A stretch of DNA of 64,000 nucleotides from DASWOJ01 sp964242415 (GCA_964242415.1 CAXTAT010000005.1:146381-210380), one strand, 5' to 3'. Shown: positions 45,368-54,932, counted from the stretch's first letter. Notes: a model not told the origin generated them from the letters alone. Numbers and translations are program-made.

Positions 45368-45803
45368 ATGTGCCGCGTCCTCGCCTACCAGGGCGAGCCG
45401 ATCCTATTGGAAACCCTGGTGGCACCGCACCGGCATGACCGACAGCGAGGCGCTGTTCCTCGCCGCCCTGGCCCGCAGCCTCGACCGGACCCGGTGACGC
45501 CATGCCCGACACCCTGGCGGAGGTGGAGCACCACATGCGCGCCGCCGGGTAGCAGAGGCCCTGCGCTTCACCGCAATGCTGACGAACGGCCATGCGGTAT
45601 GGGCCTTCCGCCGGGCCTGCGACACGCGCCCGCCGGCGCTGTACGACCGGGACCAGCCCGGCGGCCTGCGTCTCCCCTCCGAACCCATCGACGAGGACCA
45701 GACCGGCTGGCAGGAGGTGCCGCGAGGCGACACGCTGGTATTGGCGCCGGGTCAGCCGGTGCGGGTGGTGATGGCGGGCGGGGAGATGGCGCGGGCGGCT
45801 TGA
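45368..45803 (+). pseudogene. Broken class II glutamine amidotransferase
   Basis: Pieces in three frames line up with a class II glutamine amidotransferase of the YafJ/EgtC type: MCRVLAYQGEPILLETLV (the N-terminal nucleophile Cys2), then TDSEALFLAALARSLDR, then MPDTLAEVEHHMRAAG, then ALRFTAMLTNGHAVWAFR ... PLGWQEVPRGDTLVLAP-like C-terminus. Frame changes and a large internal deletion remove most of the catalytic domain, so it is not functional. It lies 125 bp beyond tRNA-Thr. Confidence 0.75.
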
Positions 45804-45958
45804 AACTCTCGGTGGCATGGGCCGACCAGCCTCAACTGGAAGTTGAAGACAAGTCACTCGAACGGCTTTCACCAAGCAGCCCTGAATGAACCTCCCAAAC
45901 TTCCAATCCGGACTCCATGGCATTCCCCTCCCGAAAGCTTAGGCGCACGGATGACGCG

Positions 45959-46441
45959 ATGACTGCAACCAGCATACTCCTCCGCCAGGCCAAGCACGCC
46001 GACCAACAGTTCGCTGGACACCTCGCGGAGGTTTGCATGCGAGCCTACGCCGTTGCCCTCTGGGGCGAATGGCGCCCGGACCCACCAGAAAGCTTCGTCG
46101 CGGACCGGCATAGGATCATCGTCTGCGACGGTCTCGATGCCGGATGCATCGAGACCACGCGTCATGTGGACCATCTTTGGCTCGACAAGCTTTACTTGCT
46201 TCCAAGCTTCCAGCGACAGGGGGTGGGCACGGTCGTCCTCCGGCAAATAATCGCACAGGCCAAGCACTCCGGCGTTCCCCTCAGGCTGAGCGTTCTGGTC
46301 ACCAACCCGGCCCAGGCTTTCTATCGGCGGGAGGGGCTTCAGGTGCGCGAGCGAAACGCGGAAAAGGTCGTGTTCGAGGCCAACCACGGCTGCGAAGAGG
46401 TCACAAGCAAGGCAGGAAACCACCATCGTGACCAAGCATAA
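45959..46441 (+). CDS. GNAT-family N-acetyltransferase
   Basis: A 160 aa acyl-CoA acyltransferase. The acetyl-CoA motif A is LYLLPSFQRQGVGTVVLRQII, followed by PLRLSVLVTNPAQAFYRREGL (motif B). The start ATG at 45959 gives MTATSILLRQAKHAD. Codon usage is less GC-biased than in the housekeeping genes around, and the neighbours are a pseudogene and an isolated membrane protein, so acquisition is plausible. The substrate is unknown. Confidence 0.85.
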   Translation: MTATSILLRQAKHADQQFAGHLAEVCMRAYAVALWGEWRPDPPESFVADRHRIIVCDGLDAGCIETTRHVDHLWLDKLYLLPSFQRQGVGTVVLRQIIAQAKHSGVPLRLSVLVTNPAQAFYRREGLQVRERNAEKVVFEANHGCEEVTSKAGNHHRDQA

Positions 46442-46526
46442 AGCCTCAAACACCGCATAAGAGCGGAAAAACACCCCCATCGTTCATCAAACAGCCAGCC
46501 TAGACCATCAACATCCGTTCTTGGGA

Positions 46527-46970
46527 TCACCGCGCCAACCGCACTCGCCGCCGCGCAACGGCAGCGCCCAGCACCCCATTCCACCCCCGCCGGTCCCGCC
46601 AAGCGATCAGCATGATCGCCGAAAGCCCGCCATGCACCGCCATCGCGCCATACGCGACATCCTGCATGTTCCAGATCAGCCCCGGCCCGGCCGCCATCGC
46701 CGCCGCCGCCAGAACATAGGCCACCCCGGTCCCTCGCCCGACCGGCGCTCCCATCCGCCAGGTCACCAGCGCCACCACCCCCAGCGCCATCGCCGCCTTC
46801 AACCCGGCCATGAACCGCATCAGCAGCACCAGGTCCGACCCGGCCCCGCCATCGCCGCCCCCCATGAACCCCAGCACGCCCGCCACCCCGGCCGCACCCA
46901 CCAGCGCCAGCCGCCCCGCATTTACCCCGGCGCCCGCTCCAACCCGCGTCCCAATCGTCGTGCTCATCAT
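46527..46970 (-). CDS. Hypothetical four-helix membrane protein
   Basis: I do not recognise the family. The ~147 aa product has four hydrophobic stretches (LALVGAAGVAGVLGFMGG, AAMALGVVALVTW, VAYVLAAAAMAAGPGLIW, MAVHGGLSAIMLIAW), so it is an inner-membrane protein. The ATG at 46970 follows GGAAGGGG. It is divergent from rpsF, with 150 bp between. Confidence 0.65.
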   Translation of the reverse strand: MMSTTIGTRVGAGAGVNAGRLALVGAAGVAGVLGFMGGGDGGAGSDLVLLMRFMAGLKAAMALGVVALVTWRMGAPVGRGTGVAYVLAAAAMAAGPGLIWNMQDVAYGAMAVHGGLSAIMLIAWRDRRGWNGVLGAAVARRRVRLAR

Positions 46971-47120
46971 CCCATCCCCTTCCCGCATGGCAGCCCTGCC
47001 CGCCTACAGCTTCCTTGCAAATCCTGCCAACCCCGTTATACCCCGCCGCTTCCCTGCTGGGGTGGCGGCATCCGCCCCGGCTGTGCCCGCATTGGGCGTC
47101 AACATCCGAAGGGGCCATCC

Positions 47121-47591
47121 ATGCCGTTATATGAATGCGTGCTGATCGCGCGCAATGAAGTCACCCAGGCGCAGGTCGAAACCGTCGCCGACACCATCAC
47201 CGAGCAGCTCGCAACCGACGGCGGCGAAGTCAAAAAGCGCGAGTACTGGGGCCTGCGCAGCCTGGCCTACCGCGTGAAGAAGAACCGCAAGGGCCACTAC
47301 ATGCTGCTCGGCATGGACGCCAAGCCCGCCTTCATCACCGAGATGGAGCGCCTGCTGCGCCTGAACGAGGACGTGCTGCGCTTCATGACCCTCCGCGTCG
47401 AGGAGATCACCGAGGAGCCCAGCGCCATCCTGTCCCGCAAGTCCGACGACCGCGAGCGCGGCTTCCGCGGCCCGAAGCCCGCCGGCCGCTTCGAGAGCGG
47501 GCGCAAGCGCGGCTTCGACGACCGTGAAGAGTACCGTGCCCGCCCCGAGGGCGATAACGGCTTCCGTGCCCCCGAGCTGGGTGAGGAGTAA
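47121..47591 (+). CDS. rpsF: 30S ribosomal protein S6
   Basis: A 156 aa S6 protein: PLYECVLIARNEVTQAQVE at the N-terminus and GLRSLAYRVKKNRKGHYMLL in the core, then an alphaproteobacterial Arg/Asp/Glu-rich C-terminal extension. Binds S18 on the 30S platform. The ATG at 47121 has AAGGGGCC upstream; the open frame extends further 5' without homology. First gene of rpsF-rpsR-rplI. Confidence 0.97.
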   Translation: MPLYECVLIARNEVTQAQVETVADTITEQLATDGGEVKKREYWGLRSLAYRVKKNRKGHYMLLGMDAKPAFITEMERLLRLNEDVLRFMTLRVEEITEEPSAILSRKSDDRERGFRGPKPAGRFESGRKRGFDDREEYRARPEGDNGFRAPELGEE

Positions 47592-47596
47592 GCACC

Positions 47597-47905
47597 ATGT
47601 CCGACCGTAACGATCGTGGATCAGACCGTGGCGGCGACCGCGGCGGCGATGGCGACAGCCGCGGCGGTGCTGCCGCCGGCGCCCGCCGCCCCTTCTACCG
47701 CCGCCGCAAAAGCTGCCCGTTCAGCGGCCCGAACGCCCCGAAGATCGACTACAAGGACGTCCGCCTGCTGTCCCGCTTCCTCAGCGAGCGCGGCAAGATC
47801 GTGCCCAGCCGCATCACCGCAGTATCCGCCAAAAAGCAGCGCGAGCTGGCAAACGCCATCAAGCGCGCCCGTTTCCTGGCGCTGCTGCCCTACGTCGTCG
47901 CATAA
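47597..47905 (+). CDS. rpsR: 30S ribosomal protein S18
   Basis: A 102 aa protein: a Gly/Asp/Arg-rich N-terminal extension, then the conserved RRKSCPFSGPNAPKIDYKDVRLLSRFLSERGKIVPSRITAVSAK-type core and QRELANAIKRARFLALLPYV. It lies 5 bp behind rpsF. Confidence 0.97.
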   Translation: MSDRNDRGSDRGGDRGGDGDSRGGAAAGARRPFYRRRKSCPFSGPNAPKIDYKDVRLLSRFLSERGKIVPSRITAVSAKKQRELANAIKRARFLALLPYVVA

Positions 47906-47917
47906 GGGGCCGGGATC

Positions 47918-48505
47918 ATGGCAGTCGTTGAGCTGATCCTGCTGCAGCGGGTCGATAAGCTGGGCCAGATGGGCGATGTGGTGAAGGTGAAGCCGGGCTA
48001 TGCCCGCAACTTCCTGCTGCCGCAGAAAAAGGCGTTGCGCGCCAACAAGGCCAGCCTGGCGCAGTTCGAGGGCCAGCGCGCCCAGTTGGAGGCGCAGAAC
48101 ATCAAGCGCCGCGAGGAGGCCGAGCGGCTGTCCGAGCGGATGGCCGGGTTGACCGTGGTGGTCCTGCGCCAGGCCGGCGAGAGCGGCAGCCTGTACGGCT
48201 CGGTCAGCAGCCGCGACATCGCCGATGCCTGCGCCGAGGCCGGGCTGACGGTGAACCGCGCGCAGGTGATATTGAGCGAGCCGATCAAGTCGCTGGGCCT
48301 GGTGGGCGTCAAGCTGGTGCTGCACCCCGAGGTGACGCTGCCGATCACCGTCAACGTCGCCCGCAGCGTCGAGGAGGCCGAGAAGCAGGCCCGCGGCGAG
48401 CAGGTCGGCCTGGCCGGCGAGGAAGAAGCGGAGCCGGAGGAGGAGCTGGAGTTCGGCGCCGCCCTAGCCGAAGCCGGCGGCGACCGCGACCGCGACCGCC
48501 AGTAG
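47918..48505 (+). CDS. rplI: 50S ribosomal protein L9
   Basis: A 195 aa protein: N-terminal rRNA-binding domain LLQRVDKLGQMGDVVKVKPGYARNFL, connecting helix (QFEGQRAQLEAQNIKRREEAER) and C-terminal domain (GSLYGSVSSRDIADA). The acidic/Arg tail is longer than in E. coli. It closes the ribosomal trio and is followed by a palindromic repeat. Confidence 0.96.
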   Translation: MAVVELILLQRVDKLGQMGDVVKVKPGYARNFLLPQKKALRANKASLAQFEGQRAQLEAQNIKRREEAERLSERMAGLTVVVLRQAGESGSLYGSVSSRDIADACAEAGLTVNRAQVILSEPIKSLGLVGVKLVLHPEVTLPITVNVARSVEEAEKQARGEQVGLAGEEEAEPEEELEFGAALAEAGGDRDRDRQ

Positions 48506-48520
48506 CCTTCGCTGCGCTGA

Positions 48521-48667
48521 TCCCTCTCCCTCCGGGAGAGGGTCGGGGTGAGGGAAGCCGCACGGACCAAACCCAGCTCAAGGCAGCGCCATCTGCCCTC
48601 ACGCAACCAAGGTCAGGCCCCACGGCCTCCCTCGCCCCACCCCTCCCCCCGGAGGAAAAGGCAGCAC
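48521..48667. repeat. Family-1 palindromic intergenic repeat
   Basis: Left arm (CCCTCCGGGAGAGGG then TCGGGGTGAGGG) 15 bp behind the rplI stop; right arm at about 48628-48667 is diverged (CCTCCCCCCGGAGG with a 5 bp stem). The next gene is on the same strand. Confidence 0.7.
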
Positions 48668-48747
48668 CGCCGGCCCTCCCGCAATCGGGGGTGGCCGGCG
48701 TCGCCGTTTCAGGGCTACCTCCCATCCGGCGATCCCAGAGAGGTGCG

Positions 48748-49986
48748 ATGCGGTATGCTTTGGACGGCCTGATCCGGCGCTTCCTCGTCGTCGGCAGCCT
48801 GCAGGTCCGCTACCCCGACGGCCAGGTCTCCGTCCACGCCGGCGCCCCCGGCCCGGCCATCGCCTTCACCGTCACCGACTGGTCCGCCATCCGCCGCATG
48901 GTGCTCAACCCCGGCCTGGCGTTCGGCGAGGGCTACATGGACGGCACCATCCAGACAACCGGCTGCACCATCTACGACGCGCTGGACCTGCTGTTCACCA
49001 ACCTGGTCGCCGGCGGGCGCCAGCCCGTCATGGCCCTGCACGGCATCCTCGCCACCGCGCTGAAACGCTGGGCGCAGTTCAACCCGGCCCGCCGCGCCCA
49101 ACGCAACGCCGCGCACCACTACGACCTGAACAGCCGCCTCTACGCCCTGCTGCTGGACGCCGACCGCCAGTATTCCTGCGCCTACTTCCCGACCGGCGCC
49201 GAAACCCTGGACGAGGCGCAGGCCGCCAAGAAGCGCCTGATCGCCGCCAAGCTGCTGCTGCAGCCCGGCATGCGCGTGCTGGACATCGGCTGCGGCTGGG
49301 GCGGCATGGCCCTCACCCTGGCGCGCGATTACGGCGCGGAGGTCACCGGCATCACCCTGTCGCAGGAGCAGCTCGCCACCGCCCGCGCCCGCGCCGCCGA
49401 GGCCGGCCTCGCCGACCGCGTGCGGTTCGAGTTGCAGGACTACCGCACCCTGGCCGGCACCTGGGACCGCGTCGTGTCGGTCGGCATGTTCGAGCACGTC
49501 GGCGTCAACCACTACCGCGCCTTCTTCGCCGTCGTGCGCCGGGCGCTGGCGCCGGACGGCGTGGCCCTGCTGCACAGCATCGGCCGCAGCCACGGACCCG
49601 CCACCACCAACGCCTGGCTCGCCAAGTACATCTTCCCCGGCGGCTACTCCCCGGCCCTGAGCGAGGTGCTGCCCGCCGTCGAGCGCTCCGGCCTGACCGT
49701 GACCGACATCGAGGTGCTGCGCCTGCACTACGCCGAGACCCTGCGCCACTGGCGCCGCAACCTGGCGACTCGGCACGACGCCATCGCCGCCCTGTACGAC
49801 GACCGATTCTGCCGCATGTTCGAGTTCTACCTCGCCGGCGCCGAGCTGGCCTTCCGCCGCAACGGCCACATGGTCTGGCAAATGCAGCTTTCCCGGCAGG
49901 TCGGCACCGTCCCCCTGACCCGCGACTACATCGCCGCCGCCAGCCCGGCCGTGGCGCGGAAGCCACACGCCGTTTTGTCCCCCTGA
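48748..49986 (+). CDS. cfa: Cyclopropane-fatty-acyl-phospholipid synthase family protein
   Basis: SAM-dependent enzyme that methylenates unsaturated phospholipid acyl chains at the membrane; 412 aa. The SAM motif is MRVLDIGCGWGGMALTLA; RQYSCAYF and SVGMFEHVGVNHYRAFF are CFA signatures, and the C-terminal block ETLRHWRRNL is present. The ATG at 48748 has AGAGAGGTGCG upstream. It is inserted between rplI and dnaB. Confidence 0.93.
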   Translation: MRYALDGLIRRFLVVGSLQVRYPDGQVSVHAGAPGPAIAFTVTDWSAIRRMVLNPGLAFGEGYMDGTIQTTGCTIYDALDLLFTNLVAGGRQPVMALHGILATALKRWAQFNPARRAQRNAAHHYDLNSRLYALLLDADRQYSCAYFPTGAETLDEAQAAKKRLIAAKLLLQPGMRVLDIGCGWGGMALTLARDYGAEVTGITLSQEQLATARARAAEAGLADRVRFELQDYRTLAGTWDRVVSVGMFEHVGVNHYRAFFAVVRRALAPDGVALLHSIGRSHGPATTNAWLAKYIFPGGYSPALSEVLPAVERSGLTVTDIEVLRLHYAETLRHWRRNLATRHDAIAALYDDRFCRMFEFYLAGAELAFRRNGHMVWQMQLSRQVGTVPLTRDYIAAASPAVARKPHAVLSP

Positions 49987-50062
49987 TCCACAGCTATCCA
50001 CAGGCTTGCGGGGCATCGCCGCCCTGCCTCTCCCCGGCGGGATGGTCTATGCTTCGAATCCT

Positions 50063-51556
50063 ATGAACGAGATCAATTCCCCCCTGCTCGGCCTGTCGCA
50101 ACGCCAGCCGCCGTCGAACCAACAGGCGGAGCAGGCGCTGCTGGGCGCCCTACTGGCCAACAACAAGGCCTACGAGCGGGTCAGCGAGTTCCTGTCTCCC
50201 GAGCACTTCGTCGATCCCGTGCACGGCCGCATCTACCAGGCCATCGTGCGCCGGGTGGAGGCCGGGCAACTCGCCGACGCCGTGACCCTGCGGGCCGAGT
50301 TCGAGCACTCGGGCCTGCTCGACGAGGTCGGCGGCACCTCGTACTTCGCCACCCTGCTGATGTCGATGGTGGGCATCATCAACGCCGGCGAGTACGGCCG
50401 GGCCGTGCACGACGCCTGGCTGCGGCGGCAGTTGATCGACATCGGCGAGGTCGTCGTCAACAACGCCTTCGGCCTGGAAGCCGAGCTGGACGGCCGCCAG
50501 CAGATCGAGCTGGCCGAGAGCGAGCTGTTCCGCCTGGCCACCCAAGGCGGCAACGACGGCGGCTTCGTGACGTTCGAGCGCGCGCTGACCGACGCCATCC
50601 TGGGGGCCGAGCGCGCCTTCCGCCGCGCCGGCCACGTCAGCGGGTTGAGCACCGGCCTGCGCGACCTGGACAAGAAGACCGGCGGCCTGCACCCCTCCGA
50701 CCTGATGATCCTCGCCGGCCGCCCCGGCATGGGTAAGACCGCGCTGGCCACCAAGATCGCCTTCGGCGCCGCCCACGCCCTGGTGCGCGAGGCGAAGTCC
50801 GCCGACCCCAACGCGCTGCCGAAAGGCTCCGTGGCAGTATTCTCCCTGGAAATGAGCGCCGAGCAGTTGGCCACCCGCCTGCTCGCCGAGGAGGCGCGGG
50901 TCTCCGGCGACCGCATCCGCCGCGGCGAGATCGGCCAGCGCGACTTCGACCGCTTCGTGCAGGTCAGCCGCGAGATCGCCGGCCTGCCGCTGCATATCGA
51001 CGACACCCCGGCCATCACCCTATCGGCGCTGCGCACCCGGTGCCGCCGCCTGAAGCGCACCAAGGGCCTAAGCCTGGTCGTGATCGACTACCTGCAACTG
51101 ATGCGCCCCAGCGTCGGCACCAAGCCGGAAAGCCGGGTACTGGAGATCAGCCAGATCACCCAGGGCCTGAAGGCCATCGCCAAGGAGCTTGCGGTCCCGG
51201 TCCTGGCCCTGTCGCAGCTCTCCCGCGCAGTGGAAAGCCGCGAGGACAAGCGCCCCCAACTGTCCGACCTGCGTGAGAGCGGCACCATCGAGCAGGACGC
51301 TGACATGGTGCTGTTCGTCTACCGCGACGAGTACTACCTGCAGCAGCGCGCCCCGAAGCAGATGGCGTTCGACAGCGAGGACAAGTTCCAGTCGGCGCTG
51401 GACAAGTGGCAGCGCGACATGGAGCTGGTGCACAACAAGGCCGAAATCCTGATCGAGAAGCAGCGCCACGGCCCCACCGGCAAGATCGACGTGCTGTTCG
51501 AGGGCGAGTTCACCCGCTTCGCCGACCTGGACGTGATCCACGCAGGCGATAGCTGA
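50063..51556 (+). CDS. dnaB: Replicative DNA helicase
   Basis: Hexameric 5'-3' replication-fork helicase, 497 aa. N-terminal domain begins PPSNQQAEQALLGALL; Walker A is GRPGMGKTALA (219-229), Walker B region LSLVVIDYLQLM, and the sensor loop QLSRAVESREDKRPQLSDLRESG. No intein. The ATG at 50063 is 76 bp behind cfa. Confidence 0.97.
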   Translation: MNEINSPLLGLSQRQPPSNQQAEQALLGALLANNKAYERVSEFLSPEHFVDPVHGRIYQAIVRRVEAGQLADAVTLRAEFEHSGLLDEVGGTSYFATLLMSMVGIINAGEYGRAVHDAWLRRQLIDIGEVVVNNAFGLEAELDGRQQIELAESELFRLATQGGNDGGFVTFERALTDAILGAERAFRRAGHVSGLSTGLRDLDKKTGGLHPSDLMILAGRPGMGKTALATKIAFGAAHALVREAKSADPNALPKGSVAVFSLEMSAEQLATRLLAEEARVSGDRIRRGEIGQRDFDRFVQVSREIAGLPLHIDDTPAITLSALRTRCRRLKRTKGLSLVVIDYLQLMRPSVGTKPESRVLEISQITQGLKAIAKELAVPVLALSQLSRAVESREDKRPQLSDLRESGTIEQDADMVLFVYRDEYYLQQRAPKQMAFDSEDKFQSALDKWQRDMELVHNKAEILIEKQRHGPTGKIDVLFEGEFTRFADLDVIHAGDS

Positions 51557-51614
51557 CACGGCGGCCTGCCGCTCCGGGAACACAGCCATCGCATGACAAC
51601 CATGAACGCCGCCT

Positions 51615-51760
51615 GCTCCCCCTCCCCGCTTCGGGAGAGGGCCGGGGTGAGGGGGTCTTGCAGCGCAGACCTCCCCGCCCGGGCTGCCCGGCTGCGGCAG
51701 CATCGCCAGGCGCCACAAGGCAAAACCCCCTCTCTCAAAGGAAAAGGAAGTAAGCAGCCA
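51615..51760. repeat. Family-1 palindromic intergenic repeat
   Basis: Left arm 51615-51653 (CCCGCTTCGGGAGAGGG, GGGGTGAGGG) downstream of dnaB; right arm 51722-51760 (CCCCCTCTCTCAAAGG ... AAGGAAGTAAGCAG) has lost its hairpin. The 362 bp dnaB-alr gap holds nothing else I can support. Confidence 0.65.
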
Positions 51761-51918
51761 GCGTCGTTCTACCGTCCGGGATCGTCTTGTCGCTCCGCTC
51801 CCCCAGTGCCGTACCCCAGCCCTCCTCGCGAGCTGCATCCCCAGCGTGGTGATGCCAAAGCTTACGGGAACAAACCCGATGGTTCCGCTGCGTCACGGCT
51901 CTGCTAAGCTGCGCCACC

Positions 51919-53025
51919 ATGGCAACGGCGGACAGCAACGGCCCAAACTCCCCCGCCGCCGTCCTCGCCGTCGATCTCGGCGCAGTGGTCGCCAACTGGC
52001 GAGACCTTAGCGCCCGGCATCCAGCCGGGCCAACCGCGGCAGCCCTCAAGGCCGACGCCTATGGGCTGGGCGCACGCCCCGTGGCGGCGGCCCTACACAC
52101 CGCCGGCTGCCGCCACGTCTTCGTCGCCCACCTGGCAGAAGCCCAGGCCATCCAGGACCTGCTGCCCCACGCCATGCTCGCCGTCCTGAACGGCCTATGG
52201 CCCGGCGACGCCCCCGCCTACGCCGCCTCCGGCATCGCTCCCGTCCTGGGATCGCTAGCCGAGATCGACGCCTTCGCCGCCCAGGCCCGCACCGCCGGCC
52301 GCCCCCTGCCAGCCTTGCTGCACATCGACACCGGCATGAACCGCCTCGGCCTGCCGCCGGACGAGGTGGACGCACTCGCCGCAGACCCCACCCGCCTGGA
52401 CGGCATCCGGCTGCTGTATGTCATGACCCACCTCGCCTCCGCCGAGCACCCCGGCGACGCTGCCAACCAGCGCCAGCGCGACCGCTTCCAACACGCCCGC
52501 GCCCGCCTCCCCCCCGCGCCACCAAGCCTGGCCAACTCCTCCGGCGTGTTCCTGCCGGGCTTCGGCTCCGACCTGGCGCGGCCCGGCGCGGCGCTGTACG
52601 GGGTCAACCCGACGCCGGGCCAGCCCAACCCCATGCGCGGCGTCGTGCGGCTGCAGGCCATGATCCTGCAGGTGCGCCAAATCCCCACCGGCGAAGGCGT
52701 CGGCTACAACAGCACCTGGACCGCCCCCCGCCCCAGCCGGATCGCCACCGTCCCGGTCGGTTACGCCGACGGCTACCCCCGCAGCCTGACCAACCGCGCA
52801 GAGGCGTGCTTTGACGGCCACCCCGTCCCGCTGGTAGGGCGTGTGTCCATGGACCTAGCCACCTTCGACGTGACCGACGTGCCCGCTGCCGTGCCCGGCG
52901 CCTGGCTAGAACTGATCGGCCCCAACATGCCGGTCGATGAGGTCGCCCGCCGCGCCGGCACCAACGCCTACGAAATCCTGACCCAGCTCGGCCGCCGCTA
53001 CCGCCGCACCTACCTGCCGGCATGA
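51919..53025 (+). CDS. alr: Alanine racemase
   Basis: PLP enzyme making D-alanine for peptidoglycan, 368 aa. The PLP lysine is Lys44 in ALKADAYGLG; the second catalytic Tyr is in GEGVGYNSTW. VPVGYADGYPR and GRVSMDLATFDVTD are family motifs. The stop overlaps the next gene by ATGA. Confidence 0.95.
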   Translation: MATADSNGPNSPAAVLAVDLGAVVANWRDLSARHPAGPTAAALKADAYGLGARPVAAALHTAGCRHVFVAHLAEAQAIQDLLPHAMLAVLNGLWPGDAPAYAASGIAPVLGSLAEIDAFAAQARTAGRPLPALLHIDTGMNRLGLPPDEVDALAADPTRLDGIRLLYVMTHLASAEHPGDAANQRQRDRFQHARARLPPAPPSLANSSGVFLPGFGSDLARPGAALYGVNPTPGQPNPMRGVVRLQAMILQVRQIPTGEGVGYNSTWTAPRPSRIATVPVGYADGYPRSLTNRAEACFDGHPVPLVGRVSMDLATFDVTDVPAAVPGAWLELIGPNMPVDEVARRAGTNAYEILTQLGRRYRRTYLPA

Positions 53026-53807
53026 TCGACCCCCTCGATGCCGTGGCGGCCGTCGGGCGCGGCACGCTCGGCGCCATACGCAATACCGGCGCCGTGGCGC
53101 TGTTCGGCGCCAACGGCCTGTCCCACCTGCTGCGCCCGCCGTTCTACGGCCGCATCTTCCTCGACGTGTTCCTCGAATTCGCCTTCTTCAGCCTGCCCGT
53201 AGTAGCCCTGACGGCGGTGTTCTCCGGCGCCGTCATCGCGCTGCAAAGCTACACCGGCTTCTCCCGCTTCAACGCCGAGAGCGCCATCGCCGGCGTCGTC
53301 GTGCTGTCCGTCGTGCGCGAACTCGGCCCGGTGCTGGCCGGCCTCATGGTCGCCGGGCGCATGGGCGCCGCCATGGCCGCCGAGATCGGCACCATGCGCG
53401 TCACCGACCAGATCGACGCGCTGGGCACCCTGTCCACCAACCCGATGAAGTACCTCGTGGCGCCCCGGCTGCTGGCCGGCGTGCTGGCGCTGCCGCTGCT
53501 GGTGGTGGTGGCCGACATCCTCGGCGTGTTCGGCGGCTTCCTGGTCAGCACTGCCAAGCTGGGCTTCAGCCCGGCCGGCTACCTCGCCAGCACCTTGCAG
53601 ACCCTGACCACCAACGACGTGGTGGCCGGGCTGGCAAAGGCCGGGGTGTTCGGCTTCCTGGTGGCGCTGATGGGCTGCTACCACGGCTACAACAGCCGCG
53701 GCGGCGCCCAGGGCGTGGGGTCCGCCACCACCGGGGCCGTGGTGGCAGCGAGCATCCTGATCCTCGCCTTCGACTACGTGCTGACCGAACTGTTCTTCGC
53801 GCGATGA
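53022..53807 (+). CDS. mlaE: ABC transporter permease, MlaE family
   Basis: Inner-membrane permease of the retrograde phospholipid/MCE transport system, 261 aa. Markers: FYGRIFLDVFLEFAFFSLPVV, SAIAGVVVLSVVRELGPVLAGLMVAGRMGAAMAAEIGTM and the C-terminal GCYHGYNSRGGAQGVG. It overlaps alr and mlaF by 4 bp each. The MCE-domain MlaD partner is not in the window. Confidence 0.92.
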   Translation: MIDPLDAVAAVGRGTLGAIRNTGAVALFGANGLSHLLRPPFYGRIFLDVFLEFAFFSLPVVALTAVFSGAVIALQSYTGFSRFNAESAIAGVVVLSVVRELGPVLAGLMVAGRMGAAMAAEIGTMRVTDQIDALGTLSTNPMKYLVAPRLLAGVLALPLLVVVADILGVFGGFLVSTAKLGFSPAGYLASTLQTLTTNDVVAGLAKAGVFGFLVALMGCYHGYNSRGGAQGVGSATTGAVVAASILILAFDYVLTELFFAR

Positions 53808-54616
53808 CCCAGCCCGCCATGAACCAGCCCGCCACGAACCAGCCGAGAACCCAGCCCGCCATCCGCATCCGCGGGCTGAAAAAGGCGTTCGGCGACAAGC
53901 TGGTGCTGGACGGCATCGACCTCGACGTCATGCCCGGCACCAGCATGGTCGTCATCGGCGGTTCCGGCTCCGGCAAGTCGGTGCTTTTGAAGTGCATCTT
54001 GGGCCTGATCGACCCCGACGCCGGCAGCATCGCCATCGACGGTCAGGACGTGCTGGGCCTATCCCGCCAAGCCCGCGAGCAGGTGAACGCCGGCATCGGC
54101 ATGCTGTTCCAGGGCGGCGCGCTGTTCGACAGCCTGACGGTATGGGAGAACGTCGCCTTCGGCCTGCTGGCGCAGCACAAGGCCACCCGCGCCGACGCCC
54201 GCGCCCGCGCCGGGCAGGTGCTGGCGCAGGTCGGCCTGGCCGCCAGCGTCGGCGACCTGTCCCCGGCCGAGCTATCCGGCGGAATGCAAAAGCGCGTCGG
54301 CCTGGCCCGCGCCATCGCCGCCCAGCCCGGCATCATGTTCTTCGACGAGCCGACGACCGGCCTGGACCCCATCATGGGCGCCGTGATCGACGGCCTGATC
54401 GTGGACTGCGTGAAGCGCATGGGCAGCACCGCCATCGCCATCACGCACGACATGGCCAGCGCCACGCGCATCGGCGACCAGGCAGCGATGCTGTTCCACG
54501 GCAAGCTGGTCTGGCAGGGCACCGCGGCGGACCTGCTGCACAGCGGGAACGCGATGGTGGACCAGTTTACCCACGGCCGGCGCGAAGGGCCGATCCAGAT
54601 GGAGTTGCGGCGCTAG
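53804..54616 (+). CDS. mlaF: ABC transporter ATP-binding protein, MlaF family
   Basis: ATPase of the Mla/MCE lipid transporter, 270 aa. Walker A GGSGSGKSVLLK, signature LSGGMQKRVGLARA and Walker B IMFFDEPTTGLDPIMG are intact. The N-terminus has an unusual Met-Asn-Gln-Pro-Ala-Thr repeat of about 20 residues encoded by a short tandem DNA repeat. Confidence 0.93.
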   Translation: MTQPAMNQPATNQPRTQPAIRIRGLKKAFGDKLVLDGIDLDVMPGTSMVVIGGSGSGKSVLLKCILGLIDPDAGSIAIDGQDVLGLSRQAREQVNAGIGMLFQGGALFDSLTVWENVAFGLLAQHKATRADARARAGQVLAQVGLAASVGDLSPAELSGGMQKRVGLARAIAAQPGIMFFDEPTTGLDPIMGAVIDGLIVDCVKRMGSTAIAITHDMASATRIGDQAAMLFHGKLVWQGTAADLLHSGNAMVDQFTHGRREGPIQMELRR

Positions 54617-54635
54617 GCTGGGCTATGCTGCGGGC

Positions 54636-54932
54636 ATGAGACATGACCAGATCGAGAAGCGCGTGCGGGCCGTGGTAGAGCGGCACCCCCTGCCGGATTT
54701 CATCATCGGCTTCGAGGTCCGCTTTGGGGAGTTCGATGGCGACCCGGCGATGTGGATTGCGTTCAAGCGAATTCCAGAACCTGGCCGCATGACCCCCGAG
54801 ATCACTCGGCGGGTGAAGGCGATGAACGAATTGGAAAACGCGCTTAGACCTGAGTTGCTCGAAGCGTTCGAGGATGGGTCCATATATTTCCGATATGAGA
54901 ATGACTACAGCCGGGCGCCGGTTGCTGGGTGA
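54636..54932 (+). CDS. Small protein, upstream partner of a HEPN-like gene
   Basis: A 98 aa protein I can place only loosely: FEVRFGEFDGDPAMWIAFK followed by a helical EITRRVKAMNELENALR and a C-terminal FEDGSIYFRYENDYSRAP. Similar small proteins with a GDPAxWI motif are, as I recall, often encoded next to HEPN-like proteins. The stop overlaps the next gene by GTGA. Base composition is less GC-rich than in mlaF and radA, suggesting transfer. Function unknown; an antitoxin role is possible but unproven. Confidence 0.6.
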   Translation: MRHDQIEKRVRAVVERHPLPDFIIGFEVRFGEFDGDPAMWIAFKRIPEPGRMTPEITRRVKAMNELENALRPELLEAFEDGSIYFRYENDYSRAPVAG

